DNA from: Actinomycetes bacterium
GTDB lineage: Bacteria; Actinomycetota; Acidimicrobiia; Acidimicrobiales; Acidimicrobiaceae
Assembly: GCA_021841935.1 (NCBI GenBank)
Contig: JAKCDL010000015.1
Span: 1-60,410 of the forward strand
Length of the DNA: 60,410 nucleotides
Direction of reading: 5' to 3'
The notes under the pieces were generated by a model that searched no databases, was not told the origin of the DNA, and saw only the letters and a program-made list of their open reading frames with translations. Below, piece after piece: positions 1-10,062 of this stretch; positions within the stretch are counted from its first letter, which is position 1, and the number at the start of each line of letters is the position of its first letter. The translations under genes and the position numbers were made by a program.

Positions 1-370
1 GGCTGTGGCGCCAAGGGATGGCTCGTGTAAATGGTCAATTCGTAATCTTTGTGGAAACTCAAGGCATCTTTGGGTACTGGTTACTTGTCTTGCTAAGCCG
101 GCTTGCTGGTTCGCTAATTTCCGATGGATCTGGGTTGAGTATATGGATCTTCTGATCCAGCATTGAGTTTTTGCCTTGATCACCTTTTGATACGTGCGTT
201 CAGGAGTTGCTGCTAGGGAATCGCTAAAAGATTTGATAGGTCAGGTGTCGAGGTCGCTCAGTGCCCACTGTGGAGGTGAGAGTGAGAAGGTGAGGGTGGC
301 CATTTCGGTCCATGGGTCAGTCGTATTTCTTATCCCTTTGGTGGTAGCTGCAATGGCGGAGCGACGCGTG
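1..370. other. Gene-free left edge
   Basis: I see no gene supported here. The longest open frame, 74 codons on the plus strand, runs through the rpsT terminator hairpin, has an atypical composition and resembles nothing I know. The stretch lies downstream of rpsT on the minus strand. Confidence 0.5.
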
Positions 371-411
371 GTAAAAAGAGGATCCCCCAGGCGTAGTTAC
401 GCCTGGGGGAT
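371..411 (-). terminator. Rho-independent terminator of rpsT
   Basis: A perfect 14-bp inverted repeat (ATCCCCCAGGCGTA at 382-395 and its complement at 398-411) with a 2-nt centre is followed on the minus strand by CCTCTTTTTAC. This is a textbook intrinsic terminator about 60 bases past the rpsT stop codon. Confidence 0.9.
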
Positions 412-469
412 TGTATGAGGAGGAGCACTTGATAGTGAGAGGGCCTGAGCTTGAGGCCGTGTAAATCTA

Positions 470-736
470 CTACTTCGCAGTGAGTTTTGCGATTTGGGCT
501 ACAAGGCGGCTCTTGCGACGAGCTGCTTGATTCTTGTGAATGATGCCCTTGGTCGCTGCCTTGTCGAGCTTTGAGAGGGCGGTGCGCAAGGTGGCCTCAG
601 CGCTCTCTGCACCACTCGAAGCTTCAGTGACTGCGTTCTTTACGCGCGTCTTTAGTTCACTCTTTATCGCCTTATTGCGGGCGTGAGCAACTTCATTTTG
701 CTTATTGCGCTTGATCTGACTCTTTATATTTGCCAT
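470..736 (-). CDS. rpsT: 30S ribosomal protein S20
   Basis: Ribosomal protein S20 binds 16S rRNA early in 30S assembly. The 88-residue, Lys/Arg/Ala-rich protein starts MANIKSQIKRN, the usual S20 opening, and has the expected length. A GAGGTAA ribosome binding site precedes the ATG at normal spacing. The gene is transcribed away from lepA, a neighbour it also has in many actinomycetes, and ends in a strong terminator. The identification is secure from the N-terminal motif and size. Confidence 0.95.
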   Translation of the reverse strand: MANIKSQIKRNKQNEVAHARNKAIKSELKTRVKNAVTEASSGAESAEATLRTALSKLDKAATKGIIHKNQAARRKSRLVAQIAKLTAK

Positions 737-1086
737 CGAAATTTACCTCAAACTAACTATGTCTCTGAAGCATTGCGCCAATCCGTATTCGCACCACTAG
801 GGCGATCCGAAGTTGACTTTGACGCACTCACAACGGAGTCGATTCAACCTACATATCTCAACTCCTCGGTGATAATCCGAGAGGATGAGTAAAATTCTTA
901 CAGTGTTTGACGGCGGCAGGTGAGACACAACCTCCCGAGCTTCACCACGATCCTTGACGTACGAAGCGATACTGCTCAATACGACGTTAGCGAGGCGAAA
1001 GCATACCTTCTACAACACGGCTTGAATAGTTTAGTCTTTTACGGAATACTTTATGCCGTTTGGTCTTAGGCTGTTCTAGAGAGAAA
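737..1086. other. Divergent intergenic region rpsT/lepA
   Basis: The 350 bases between two divergent genes should hold both promoters. TGAGTAAAAT near 887-896 resembles an extended -10 element for lepA. A small hairpin (CTCGG/CCGAG, about 865-881) lies just upstream. I see no gene here; the short open frames are not convincing. Confidence 0.35.
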
Positions 1087-2883
1087 ATGATAGAGACTTC
1101 CCGTATACGAAACCTTTCCATAATTGCACACATCGACCACGGCAAGTCGACGTTGTCAGATCGCATTCTTGAAATAACTAAGGCCGTTGATCCTCGTGAG
1201 ATGCGAGAGCAGTACCTCGACTCGATGGACATTGAGCGAGAGCGCGGAATTACAATCAAGGCTCAAAATGTACGAGTCAATTGGAACGATCACGTCTTAC
1301 ACCTAATTGACACGCCAGGCCACGTTGACTTTGGATACGAAGTATCGCGTTCCTTGGCTGCATGCGAAGGTGTCGTTCTGCTCGTGGACGCGAGCCAAGG
1401 GATTGAAGCCCAAACACTTGCTAACTGTTATTTAGCTATTGAAAATGACCTAGAGATAGTGGCTGCTCTAAATAAGATCGACCTCCCAGCTGCAGACCCC
1501 GACCGATACGCCGAAGAGATCGAGAACGTCCTCGGAATTCCTGCTGATTCGATACTTAGGGTCTCTGGTAAGACAGGATTTGGGGTAGACAAACTACTAG
1601 ATGCCGTCATCGAACGAATACCGGCGCCTAAAGGTAACCCTAACGATCCTTTGAGGGCTTTGATATTTGATTCAATCTACGATCAGTATCGAGGTGTGGT
1701 CTCTTCGATACGAATCGTCGATGGAACTATGCGCTCGGGCGATAAACTTCGCTTCATTCAGGCTGGATCGACACATGGAGTCGAAGAGATAGGCGTTAGA
1801 ACCCCAGTTCAGCTTCCAGTCAAAGAGCTCGGCCCAGGCGAAGTTGGTTATCTGATAACTGGGATTAAAGACGTAGGTCAAGCTAGATCCGGAGAGACGG
1901 TTACCACCCTCGATTTGGGCGCCAAAGAGCCCCTAGATGGATATCGTAACCCCAAGCCTATGGTCTTTTGTGGCCTCTATCCAATCGATGGCGACGAATT
2001 TGAAGATCTCCGCGAGTCATTGGAGAAGCTTAAGCTCAACGACGCCTCCTTTACCTACGAACCGGAGTCGTCGTTGGCTCTTGGTTTTGGCTTCAGGTGT
2101 GGATTCTTGGGCCTTCTTCATATGGAGATCGTCAGGGAGAGGCTTGAACGCGAATTCAACCTATCTCTTATCGCCACCGCTCCGTCGGTCGAGTACAAAG
2201 TTACTTTGATCGGAAGTGGTGAAGTGACGATCGTTGATAATCCATCTGAGATGCCCCTCTCCCATACGGTTGAAAAGATTGAAGAGCCGTACCTAAAGAT
2301 CGACATCTTGAGTCCAAGTGAGTACACCGGTACGATCATGGACCTCTGTCAGAGTCGTCGTGGCGAGATGCTAAATATGAGCTACATCTCGCCTGAGCGG
2401 GTTGAGATGAAGTATCGGATTCCTTTGGCTGAGGTCGTGATGGACTTCTTCGATGCTCTGAAGAGTCGCACCAAGGGGTATGCAAGTTTGGACTATGAGG
2501 CCGACGGTTATGGTGAGTCCGATCTCGTCAAGATCGATATTTTGCTAAATGCGACACCAGTCGATGCATTCTCTGCAATTATCCATAAGCAAAAGGCCTT
2601 CGACTATGGTCGCAAGATGACGGTCAAGCTAAGAGAACTTATTCCTCGACAACTCTTTGACGTTCCGATACAGGCCGCCGTAGGTGGAAGAATCATTGCT
2701 CGCGAGACGGTGAAGGCACGACGTAAAGATGTTTTAGCCAAGTGCTACGGTGGCGATATTTCTCGTAAGCGCAAACTGCTCGAAAAGCAGAAAGAGGGAA
2801 AGAAGCGGATGAAAAATATCGGTCGTGTTGAAGTACCTCAAGAGGCCTTCATCTCGGCTCTGCGCCTCGACGAAGAGAACTAA
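1087..2883 (+). CDS. lepA: Elongation factor 4 (LepA), ribosome back-translocating GTPase
   Basis: LepA is a membrane-associated translational GTPase that acts on the ribosome. The N-terminus carries the G1 motif AHIDHGKST, the G2 region [11 protein letters not shown]3 DTPGH and G4 NKID, followed by EF-Tu domain 2, EF-G-like domains and the LepA-specific C-terminal domain. A TTG at 1060 would give 607 residues. I prefer ATG 1087 (598 residues), because LepA proteins begin only a few residues before the [13 protein letters not shown] block and are close to 600 residues long. In many bacteria hemW, hrcA and dnaJ follow lepA directly. Here about 8 kb of accessory genes separates lepA from hrcA. 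Confidence 0.97.
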   Translation: MIETSRIRNLSIIAHIDHGKSTLSDRILEITKAVDPREMREQYLDSMDIERERGITIKAQNVRVNWNDHVLHLIDTPGHVDFGYEVSRSLAACEGVVLLVDASQGIEAQTLANCYLAIENDLEIVAALNKIDLPAADPDRYAEEIENVLGIPADSILRVSGKTGFGVDKLLDAVIERIPAPKGNPNDPLRALIFDSIYDQYRGVVSSIRIVDGTMRSGDKLRFIQAGSTHGVEEIGVRTPVQLPVKELGPGEVGYLITGIKDVGQARSGETVTTLDLGAKEPLDGYRNPKPMVFCGLYPIDGDEFEDLRESLEKLKLNDASFTYEPESSLALGFGFRCGFLGLLHMEIVRERLEREFNLSLIATAPSVEYKVTLIGSGEVTIVDNPSEMPLSHTVEKIEEPYLKIDILSPSEYTGTIMDLCQSRRGEMLNMSYISPERVEMKYRIPLAEVVMDFFDALKSRTKGYASLDYEADGYGESDLVKIDILLNATPVDAFSAIIHKQKAFDYGRKMTVKLRELIPRQLFDVPIQAAVGGRIIARETVKARRKDVLAKCYGGDISRKRKLLEKQKEGKKRMKNIGRVEVPQEAFISALRLDEEN

Positions 2884-2893
2884 TCCTCAATTG

Positions 2894-2912
2894 TGGTATA
2901 GCTTTTAGCTAT
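2894..2912 (+). promoter_or_regulatory. Possible extended -10 promoter giving a leaderless P450 mRNA
   Basis: TGGTATAGCT (2894-2903) resembles an extended -10 box and lies 8 bases before the ATG at 2911, which has no ribosome binding site. The 15-base palindrome ATAGCT-TTT-AGCTAT (2898-2912) overlaps both the box and the start codon. Leaderless mRNAs are common in actinomycetes, so a transcript starting at the ATG is plausible but not proven. Confidence 0.35.
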
Positions 2913-4080
2913 GACCATAAATCCAGTTGAGCTAATCAATGCGCTGGCAACAGATGATGCTGTAAGAGCCGATCCCTTCTCGCTCTATCGCAACGCCGCA
3001 TCCATGGGGGAGATAGTAAGTATCTTCCCCAAATTCTCCATTGCGACCTCTTATGATGCTGTAAATTTCATCTTGCGTTCCTCACAATTTGGTAAGCGAC
3101 CAACCGACGGGTCGCTTGGGCGTCGGTCTATCTTCAATGAGAAGTACCCTCCCTCGATGCTCTTTAGCGATCCGCCAAACCATACCCGTTTGCGCAGATC
3201 GGTCGCGAGGCTCTTTACCCCTTCAAAGATTGATGCAATGACACCGCAGATCGAGGAGTTGACTGAGACTCTTTTTGCGCGATTCATCCAAAGCGGCGGA
3301 GGTGACTTCGTCTCGGAGGTAGCCCTCGAGATTCCAGTCTCTGTGATCTCCCTTTTGCTAGGTGTCAATCCGAGCGACCGTCCATCTTTAGCTAAGGAGG
3401 TCGCTATCGTCGCGGCAAGTCTCGATTTGAGCACTCAGTTCACAGGCGACGAGGAGAGGGTAATTGAAGCTGGAAATATCCTCCTCGAGTACTTCGAAGC
3501 GTTGGTACGAAGTAAGGATGAGAAGGGTGCCGTTCTCGCATCTTTACTTGAGGGTGATGACCCCTTGGACGTATACGAAGCCTCGGTTATGGCCCTCCTT
3601 CTATTCATGGCTGGCTTCGAAACCACAGCTAACCTTCTCTCATCGATCATCTATTCGATGGGAAGTGACGAGGAGATACGTGCTACGGTGACGGGGGCTA
3701 GTGACCTTCGGGCCAGCGTGGAGGAGTTCCTTCGCCTCGATTCGCCAGTCCAGATCGATGGGCGCCTATGCCAAGTTGAATCTCGATACAACGACGTCAA
3801 GATCGATGAGGGAACCTTTGTGCTAACTCTAATTGGAGGTGCGAACCGTGATCCAAAGTACTTCGAGGATCCCGATTCGTTTTCACTAGGACGCAAAGTA
3901 TCACCGATCCTGTCATTTGCGACCGGTATTCACCACTGCATCGGCGCAACGCTCGCGCGGAGCGAGGGTGAGATATTTCTTCGCCACCTATTGGATATGC
4001 CAACGTACGATATTGTCAAAGCTGTAAGAAAGCCGACCTTGACTCTTAGAGGTTTCCAATCGATCGAAGTGGTTCTCTAG
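2911..4080 (+). CDS. Cytochrome P450
   Basis: This is a soluble, class I-type bacterial P450 monooxygenase of 389 residues. Visible motifs are the I-helix AGFETT (oxygen activation), the K-helix E-x-x-R in EEFLRL, and the haem-binding loop FATGIHHCIGATLAR with the ligand Cys near residue 343. The SDPPNHTRLRR segment is also typical. No membrane anchor is seen, and no ferredoxin or ferredoxin reductase gene is nearby, so redox partners must come from elsewhere. The substrate cannot be read from sequence. It lies 27 bases after lepA but probably has its own promoter, given the missing ribosome binding site. Confidence 0.95.
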   Translation: MTINPVELINALATDDAVRADPFSLYRNAASMGEIVSIFPKFSIATSYDAVNFILRSSQFGKRPTDGSLGRRSIFNEKYPPSMLFSDPPNHTRLRRSVARLFTPSKIDAMTPQIEELTETLFARFIQSGGGDFVSEVALEIPVSVISLLLGVNPSDRPSLAKEVAIVAASLDLSTQFTGDEERVIEAGNILLEYFEALVRSKDEKGAVLASLLEGDDPLDVYEASVMALLLFMAGFETTANLLSSIIYSMGSDEEIRATVTGASDLRASVEEFLRLDSPVQIDGRLCQVESRYNDVKIDEGTFVLTLIGGANRDPKYFEDPDSFSLGRKVSPILSFATGIHHCIGATLARSEGEIFLRHLLDMPTYDIVKAVRKPTLTLRGFQSIEVVL

Positions 4081-4202
4081 GTGCCCTAGCGACTTCTCAA
4101 TCAGGGAATAGCTCAACTCGGTTTCGCCTTTTTTATCTTTGATGTTGGTAGGTCCAGCTTCCCCGATCTAGCTGATTTGGGCGCGCGAGTTTTGAGGTTT
4201 TA

Positions 4203-5615
4203 GTGGGATCAAGAGTAGTTGTTTGGTTTAGGCGAGACCTTCGTATCGACGATAACCGCGCATTGATTGCTGCTTTGAGTGGAACTTCCAGCGCAATACT
4301 GCCCGTCTTTGTAGTGGATCCAAAGCTTATTGCCATGTCAGCAATGCGCTCTAGCTACATGTTTGCCGCTCTTCGAGCTTTGGAGCAGGAATTAGGTGGG
4401 CGTCTGAACCTGATCTACGATGCAGATCCAACGGCTGTCGTTGAATTTGCCTCAAGTGTTGGCGCCGATGAAATTTATGCAACTAGCGACTTTACTCCAC
4501 TAGGTATCGCACGTGAAAAGTTGATTAAAGAAAAGGCCAATCAATCTTCAATCGCGACCAAATTTGGTGACTCCCCGTACTTGATACCACCTGGAAGATT
4601 GGCTCGAGAGCAAGGGGGATGGTATAAGGTCTTTACCCCCTTCTACAAGGCTCTTATGAAAAACGGATACGAGGCACCAATGGATGTAGATCGATCGGTG
4701 CTCGGTAGGCGTATTGAAGTGGCTCGCCGAGATGAAGAGGCAATTGTAAAGCTAGCTTCTACTCCACTATTTGACGAAGCAGCATTTCCTGCTTCGAACT
4801 CAAAGGCGCTCGAGCAACTGTCAAACTTTTTGGTGCGAAGTGACGGTCGCTACAAAGAGTTACGGGACTTTCCTGCAGAAGAAGGCACCACTAAGCTCTC
4901 TCCAGCTCTTAGATTCGGAGTTATCCATCCTCGACAGATTGTTGATAAAACGATTGATGTACCTGGTGGGGAACCGTTAGTCCGGGAAGTTGTTTGGAGA
5001 GACTTTTACGCCAACGTACTCTTCCAGATGCCTCATACGACTTGGAAGAACTTCAACCCTAACTTTGACTATATTGAGGTTGACTCAATCGACGACCCGA
5101 TCAAGGCTGCACAATTTGAAGCTTGGAAGGAGGGAAGGACTGGTTATCCAATAGTCGATAGTGCAATGCGGCAGTTGAATGAGACCGGATGGATGCATAA
5201 TCGGCTACGTATGATCGCAGCATCATTTCTGGTCAAGGATATTCATCTACCGTGGCAACTTGGTGCTAAGTACTTCATGGAGCACTTGCTAGATGGAGAT
5301 ATTGCATCTAACAACCATTCGTGGCAATGGGTAGCAGGTTCTGGTACCGATGCGGCGCCATACTTTCGAATCTTCAATCCGATCATCCAATCGGAAAAAT
5401 TCGACCCCGAAGGAAGATTCATAAGAAAGTTCGTTCCAGAACTCGATGGCATCTCGTCGAAGGCAATTCACGATCCCTATAATCGGGGCGAGTCAGGGAA
5501 GTACTTTGAACCAATTCTCGATCATAATGAGGCGAGGAATGAGACTCTCGATCGCTACCAGCGACTCAAAGATCACTTCGCTGACAGCGAGACCAAGACG
5601 ATAACCAGGAACTAG
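4203..5615 (+). CDS. phr: Deoxyribodipyrimidine photolyase (class I, CPD type)
   Basis: This enzyme repairs cyclobutane pyrimidine dimers using blue light and FAD. The 470-residue protein opens with VVWFRRDLRIDDNRAL, the photolyase N-terminal antenna domain. It carries the FAD-binding core GRTGYPIVDSAMRQL, WMHNRLRM and DGDIASNNHSWQW in the expected order. The start is GTG 4203, preceded by GAGG at about 4193. It follows the P450 gene by about 120 bases. A second, unrelated photolyase (iron-sulfur type) lies at 47451-48977, so the organism invests in light-dependent repair. Confidence 0.96.
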   Translation: MGSRVVVWFRRDLRIDDNRALIAALSGTSSAILPVFVVDPKLIAMSAMRSSYMFAALRALEQELGGRLNLIYDADPTAVVEFASSVGADEIYATSDFTPLGIAREKLIKEKANQSSIATKFGDSPYLIPPGRLAREQGGWYKVFTPFYKALMKNGYEAPMDVDRSVLGRRIEVARRDEEAIVKLASTPLFDEAAFPASNSKALEQLSNFLVRSDGRYKELRDFPAEEGTTKLSPALRFGVIHPRQIVDKTIDVPGGEPLVREVVWRDFYANVLFQMPHTTWKNFNPNFDYIEVDSIDDPIKAAQFEAWKEGRTGYPIVDSAMRQLNETGWMHNRLRMIAASFLVKDIHLPWQLGAKYFMEHLLDGDIASNNHSWQWVAGSGTDAAPYFRIFNPIIQSEKFDPEGRFIRKFVPELDGISSKAIHDPYNRGESGKYFEPILDHNEARNETLDRYQRLKDHFADSETKTITRN

Positions 5616-5640
5616 AGTCAGGTAACTATCTGGTTTTTTA
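5603..5640 (+). terminator. Weak candidate terminator after the photolyase gene
   Basis: AACCAG (5603-5608) can pair with CTGGTT (5630-5635), which leads into a short T run. The loop is long (21 bases) and contains the stop codon, so this is only a weak candidate. Confidence 0.25.
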
Positions 5641-6218
5641 GTGGACCTTTATCCTTGTGGTACTTGCGTTTGCGCAGAGACTCTGTTGTATTACTCGTTA
5701 GGTCAGATACTTTTAGAGACCGTCACAAACCTTTTCGGTCATGGTTAGATGGGTACTTCGTAGCGCAATCAATCATCTCCAGAGGCGATGGCGTTACCAT
5801 GTGGCTCCGTTTGGGCCGATTGCTCCGTAATGGCTGCTAGGTAGGTTCCAATGGTATAAATCTAAATGTCGATCAAGGCGACGCTCCTCTTGTGAGGAAA
5901 GAGGTATCGGTCAAGCAGCGCCTCTAAAGCGGATCGATCTTAAGTTCTCGTATTCGTGCCTACCTTTGGCAGTTGGTCATTTTCATGGGGAGGTGCGTCG
6001 TCTTTTACTCAAACGAGATCAGGTGAGTGCATTTAGTTCATTTAACATACGACCGAAATTGTCCCTTGATTGAAAGTGCGACGGGGCTTTTGGGCTCCCT
6101 TAGTAGGTTGCAAACTTCGAGGAGTACATCGAAGTTTTAGCTTCGTTGAAGACAGTCCAACTTCCCGCTGTGTAAAAACCCCAGGTGTAGTAGCAGTCAT
6201 CGTCTCCTGATAAGACCG
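5641..6218. other. Intergenic region with an inverted repeat
   Basis: I see no gene in these 578 bases. An 8-bp inverted repeat (AACTTCGA 6113-6120, TCGAAGTT 6129-6136) lies just beyond the decayed minus-strand gene at 6219-6624 and could be its old terminator or a binding site. A GAGG-rich segment around 5885-5930 can form alternative small hairpins of unknown meaning. Confidence 0.3.
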
Positions 6219-6624
6219 CTATTGCAGTTGCGAACGGGTTGTCGAGATGTTGTTTACAGCTGGTGTGTTTGGATTGAAGGCGACATAGTCGTTGATGGTT
6301 TCCGTTGTACTCGTCAACGTAGGCGCTCCGATGGCCCCAACTCGTCCGCCCCTAGGTCCAACAAAGAGAAAGTAAGTGGCTCCAGGATTCATCTTTCCAC
6401 CGGTAATGAGGCGTAACGGTCCGACCTCAGTTGGTTGAATAGAGGAACGGATAGCCTGTGGCAACTGCTTCGCTGTTATTAATTGGATCTTCGACGAAGG
6501 TGGTAATCGCTACTTGGGATGGCTGGAACGTGCCGTGGGTGCTCTCTAGAACGATGTGCTCGGAGGTGGACTTGGGTAATGGAGGATGATTTGATGGAGA
6601 CTCGATCAGCGGTAATTCGCACAA
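6219..6624 (-). pseudogene. Possible frameshifted remnant of an unknown gene
   Basis: Two overlapping minus-strand frames can be joined by one frameshift near 6464. The first (TTG 6624, ending 6427) closes with VEDPINNSEAVAT and then runs into junk. The second begins in the next frame and continues AIRSSIQPTEVGPLRLITGG, then a segment with FLFVGPRGGRVGAIGAP. Both have protein-like composition and lie 11 bases after the LysR gene stop on the same strand. No good ribosome binding site is visible. I do not recognise the family. It could also be chance open frames. Confidence 0.25.
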
Positions 6625-6635
6625 AGGATGAGCTG

Positions 6636-7541
6636 CTATATGAGCGTTTCAATTGCATTTAAAAACATCATCGCTCCCGGCCTAACCCTACCCTTGCGGT
6701 AGATCGCCCTTAGGGTTCTGCTCATCTCCAAACTTTGGATCTTGACCTCTACGAATTGACCAGATGACAGTTCGTCTGATACCGCGAGGCGTGAGACGAC
6801 TCCAATCCCCATCGATCGCGCTACTGCACCCTTGATCGCGGTTGTCGATGGCAGCGTAAGAATAACGCTGTGCGTTGGCGATAACTTTGAGATCTCAATT
6901 TCAAAGACGTCCCTCGTCCCTGATCCATGTTCCCGAAGGATAAAGTCGCACTTCGGGATAGCTCTTGGATTGAGCGACTTGGTGAGCCTTTTGGTCTCTA
7001 AATGCTTGGGTGTGGCTACGAGTACCAGTTGGTCGTGGTAGATCTCTTTGGAGAGAAGGTTCGGAGGCGATGAGGCGCCTTCAATTAATCCAATCTCGGC
7101 TTTTCCCTGCTCAATTACTTCAATCACGTGTGCTGTATTGCCGATCTCGACGTTTTCGACTTCAATCTCTTTGCGGCTCTTTAGCTCGGATAGCCAGATT
7201 GGCAAAAGGTATTCAGCAATTGTCATTGAAACTGCAAGTTTGAAGGCGTCGCTATTTTCGGCTCTGATCTTCTCAGCGGCGCTAATTAAGTCACTATGAA
7301 CATCTAATACCGCTCGCAATCTACCCAAGAGTGCAACTGCATCATCTGTAGCCCTAACGGTTGGTCCACTTCGTGCGAGGAGGGTAGTAGCGAGGACCGA
7401 CTCGAGCTCTTTTATCCTCTGCGATGCTGCCGGTTGAGAGATGTGGTGGCGAATAGCAGCCTTGGTGATCGATCCCTCTTCAATGGCGGATACGAGTATC
7501 GCCACAGAAAATGGATCTACCTTATATTCTCTTTCGCTCAT
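6636..7541 (-). CDS. LysR-family transcriptional regulator
   Basis: This is a LysR-type regulator of 301 residues. The N-terminal winged helix-turn-helix includes GSITKAAIRHHISQPAASQR (residues about 24-43), and a periplasmic-binding-protein-like effector domain follows. It is divergent from the YeiH-type transporter at 7807. The same regulator-transporter arrangement is known for yeiE/yeiH in enterobacteria. The inference is that it senses a small molecule and controls the transporter through the dyads in the shared intergenic region. The effector is unknown. Confidence 0.92.
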   Translation of the reverse strand: MSEREYKVDPFSVAILVSAIEEGSITKAAIRHHISQPAASQRIKELESVLATTLLARSGPTVRATDDAVALLGRLRAVLDVHSDLISAAEKIRAENSDAFKLAVSMTIAEYLLPIWLSELKSRKEIEVENVEIGNTAHVIEVIEQGKAEIGLIEGASSPPNLLSKEIYHDQLVLVATPKHLETKRLTKSLNPRAIPKCDFILREHGSGTRDVFEIEISKLSPTHSVILTLPSTTAIKGAVARSMGIGVVSRLAVSDELSSGQFVEVKIQSLEMSRTLRAIYRKGRVRPGAMMFLNAIETLI

Positions 7542-7740
7542 TAGATGCTCATCGCCATTCCCACAAAATCACCAAAGTTGCAACATTGCTGTTTTCAACG
7601 TGTGGATACGTTTCCAGCACGATTGCGACATGGCCACAGGAGGGACCTGCTGGCCTAGTAGTGCTTTTTTTGAATTTGTACTTACTTGATAACAACTTCG
7701 CCATCAATTTACCACGTAATTCCCCTATTAAGCTGCAATT

Positions 7741-7786
7741 ATAAGTTTTTCTTATGATGACAATACCCTAACTTGACTGTAGGGGT
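7741..7786. promoter_or_regulatory. LysR-type operator dyads between regulator and transporter
   Basis: ATAAG-TTTTT-CTTAT (7741-7755) is a perfect dyad of the T-N11-A form bound by LysR-type regulators. A second dyad, ACCCTA (7765-7770) with TAGGGGT (7780-7786), lies 9 bases further on, close to the transporter start. Their position between the divergent genes fits recognition and activation sites of the adjacent regulator. Confidence 0.55.
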
Positions 7787-7806
7787 TGGCCTAATTTCTT
7801 ACGATT

Positions 7807-8823
7807 TTGAAGATGATCGATGCAAACCCAGTAGCTGTGACTCCAAAAGGTAAAGTTCAAGCCCTTATTCCAGGTGTTCTTCTGACCGTAGCCGTTGTTA
7901 TTTTGGCGACGCTTCCCCTTCACCTATTTCCGGTGATTGGTTTGGCGGCGATGTCGATCCTTACCGGTGCGGTTGTTGCTCCATTTGTGACAAAGAGAAA
8001 GGTCTTTACCAAGGGCATTGACTTTTCGTCCAAATACCTTCTTCAACTGAGTGTCGTTCTCAGTGGCTTCTCGATCAACTTCTCCCAAATAGTCTCAACT
8101 GCGAAGAGCTCTTTGATAGCGATTTTGTCCTCAATCTCGGTGGCGCTCCTCGTTGGCCTTCTTCTGGCAAAGTGGTGGAAGATGGATCGCAATGTCTCTT
8201 CATTGATATCGGTTGGGACTGCTATCTGTGGAGCCTCAGCTATTGCAGCTGTAAGTGGACCGTTAGGAGTGGACGACGATGAGAGAAAGCTAGCGACCTC
8301 CACGATCTTTACCTTCAATCTTGCAGCGCTCTTTATATTTCCAGTCCTTGGCCACCTTATGCACATGTCTCAGAGTCAATTTGGCGTCATGGCAGGTGGA
8401 GCAGTAAATGATCTTTCGAGCGTGGTCGCAACCAGCCACATCTACGGTCACGTTGCTCAGTCGATTGCGACGGTAGTAAAACTTACGCGCAGTCTCGCGA
8501 TCGTACCTATCGTGCTAGCGATAACCGTCTATGAGACCATAAAGCACAAGCGCCACGACAACGTGAGAGTCTCTGTCGTCGTAGCAAAGACGCTTCCAAA
8601 GTTCATCGTCCTTTTCATTGCAGCCACAATCGTTGGCAACCTAACAAGGCACATCGGCGCCTCACTCTTTGCCTCTGTCTCTACCTACACAATGGAGATT
8701 GCACTGGCGGGCATCGGACTTTCTGTCGCAAGGGTGCGTGGCGCTAAGTTTTCAATGATCCTCTTTGGAGCAGCCCTCTGGTCAGTTGTGACCCTCGCGA
8801 CGATAGCAAATATCAAGCTCTAG
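7807..8823 (+). CDS. YeiH/PSE-family integral membrane transporter (putative sulfate-type exporter)
   Basis: This is a polytopic membrane protein of 338 residues with about ten hydrophobic segments. The block GTAICGASAIAAVSGPLG and the later GGAVNDLSSVVATSHIYG are characteristic of the conserved YeiH family (PF03601). Substrates in this family are poorly defined, and the label sulfate exporter is by homology only. The start could be TTG 7807 or ATG 7813; neither has a strong ribosome binding site. Control by the divergent LysR gene is likely. A strong terminator follows. Confidence 0.9.
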   Translation: MKMIDANPVAVTPKGKVQALIPGVLLTVAVVILATLPLHLFPVIGLAAMSILTGAVVAPFVTKRKVFTKGIDFSSKYLLQLSVVLSGFSINFSQIVSTAKSSLIAILSSISVALLVGLLLAKWWKMDRNVSSLISVGTAICGASAIAAVSGPLGVDDDERKLATSTIFTFNLAALFIFPVLGHLMHMSQSQFGVMAGGAVNDLSSVVATSHIYGHVAQSIATVVKLTRSLAIVPIVLAITVYETIKHKRHDNVRVSVVVAKTLPKFIVLFIAATIVGNLTRHIGASLFASVSTYTMEIALAGIGLSVARVRGAKFSMILFGAALWSVVTLATIANIKL

Positions 8824-8848
8824 GGCGACCCAGCGAAGTTTGGTGAGC

Positions 8849-8888
8849 AGATGCAGTAACGGGTGAGACCCGTTACTGCATCTTTTAT
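8849..8888 (+). terminator. Strong intrinsic terminator after the YeiH-type gene
   Basis: A perfect 16-bp stem (AGATGCAGTAACGGGT at 8849-8864, complement at 8868-8883) with a GAG loop is followed by TTTTATATTT. It lies 26 bases after the stop codon. Confidence 0.92.
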
Positions 8889-9219
8889 ATTTCGTCTCTC
8901 GTTTCAATTTTCAATGAGGAACAATTTGTAGCCATGGCTTGAAAGAAGTCCATAGGCCAGCGATCTAAAGGCACAAAAAGCTGATAGTTGGCTAGTAGGG
9001 AGCCTTTTAGTTTCTGAATAGACACTATTTGCTTCCCATTTCACGATCCTGGGCCCATGCCCCTTTGCGTACTTTGGGGCGCACTAGAGCCTTTACTAGC
9101 TAGGAGTCCAGTGGGCAGGGTCGACAATCTTCGAATTGGAAACTTCGCGTCAAGTTAGGGAAATCTATCCGCTACTTGGTGTAGCCATAGAAGATGTAGC
9201 TAATGGTTGAATTGGTGCT
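8889..9219. other. Gene-free spacer between convergent genes
   Basis: I see no gene, repeat or second terminator in these 330 bases between the YeiH-type gene and the FTR1 gene on the opposite strand. Confidence 0.4.
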
Positions 9220-10062
9220 CTAGGCCGCAGCGCCAGCAACTTCTGACTTGGCCTTCTTTCGCCCTTTAGTGAGCTTTGCGAAGATCGAAAGTACGACTCC
9301 TAGGTAGCCTACATACGTCAAGCCTTGGAGGAGAGTTGGAGTCGAGGAGTATCCGAAGAAGCTGTGGACTATGTCGCCAAATGTTGACTGATCGTTGAGA
9401 AGTGCGGTTGAGTTCCACATCACTTTAGTTAATAGAGGCAGATAGCCAAGTTGTTGAAGGTTTGCAATTGCGTCAACTAGCAGTCCCGCAGCGAAGATCA
9501 TCAAGGCGAAGCCAAGGTACCTGAAGGCTTTCGCTATGTTGATCTTCTTGCCAAGCCGATAGATCATTACGGCTATTGCAAGCGAAACTATTAGCCCTGC
9601 GACTGCGCCAACTAGCGCTAGGTGGGCGGAGGTGGCAAAGAGTATCGCAAGTGTGAAGACCATGGCCTCTAGAGATTCGCGCCCTACCGCTTGGGCTGCA
9701 GTGAAGGCGATTCCGAATCTTGCTCCTCTACTCATAGCTTCGTTGGCTTGGTTCTTTAGATCTTTTGAGATCGATTTGCCATGAGAGGTCATCCAGAAGG
9801 TCATATAGGTCATTACCGCTGCAGCGAGTAGATAGGTCACCGTTTCGAACTGCGTTTGAAGGCGGCTTCCAGCGTAGACCTTCAAGGTTGTGTAGATAAT
9901 CGAACCGACTATCCCGGCGAAAGCTAGTGCGGCTGCTACTCCGATCAAAACATCTTTGAAGAGGTCGCGTCGTTCAATCTGATTCAAATACGCAAGAAGA
10001 ATAGCTACGATCATCGAGGCCTCGATCCCCTCACGTATGAAGATTGCGAATGTAGCTAGCAC
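9220..10062 (-). CDS. FTR1-family high-affinity iron permease
   Basis: This is a 280-residue membrane protein with about seven hydrophobic segments. The two acidic motifs of FTR1/EfeU permeases are visible: REGIEASMIV near residues 10-19 (the REGLE motif) and GRESLEAMVF in the fourth segment. These Glu residues form the ferric iron path in the family. No efeO, efeB or multicopper oxidase gene is adjacent, so it is a solitary permease. Iron uptake or overflow transport fits an iron-rich acidic habitat, but the direction and partner are not shown by sequence. Confidence 0.93.
   Translation of the reverse strand: MLATFAIFIREGIEASMIVAILLAYLNQIERRDLFKDVLIGVAAALAFAGIVGSIIYTTLKVYAGSRLQTQFETVTYLLAAAVMTYMTFWMTSHGKSISKDLKNQANEAMSRGARFGIAFTAAQAVGRESLEAMVFTLAILFATSAHLALVGAVAGLIVSLAIAVMIYRLGKKINIAKAFRYLGFALMIFAAGLLVDAIANLQQLGYLPLLTKVMWNSTALLNDQSTFGDIVHSFFGYSSTPTLLQGLTYVGYLGVVLSIFAKLTKGRKKAKSEVAGAAA

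Noticed and set aside
194..418. 74-codon open frame on the plus strand near the left edge
   Set aside because: It runs through the perfect rpsT terminator hairpin and has no ribosome binding site or recognisable motif.
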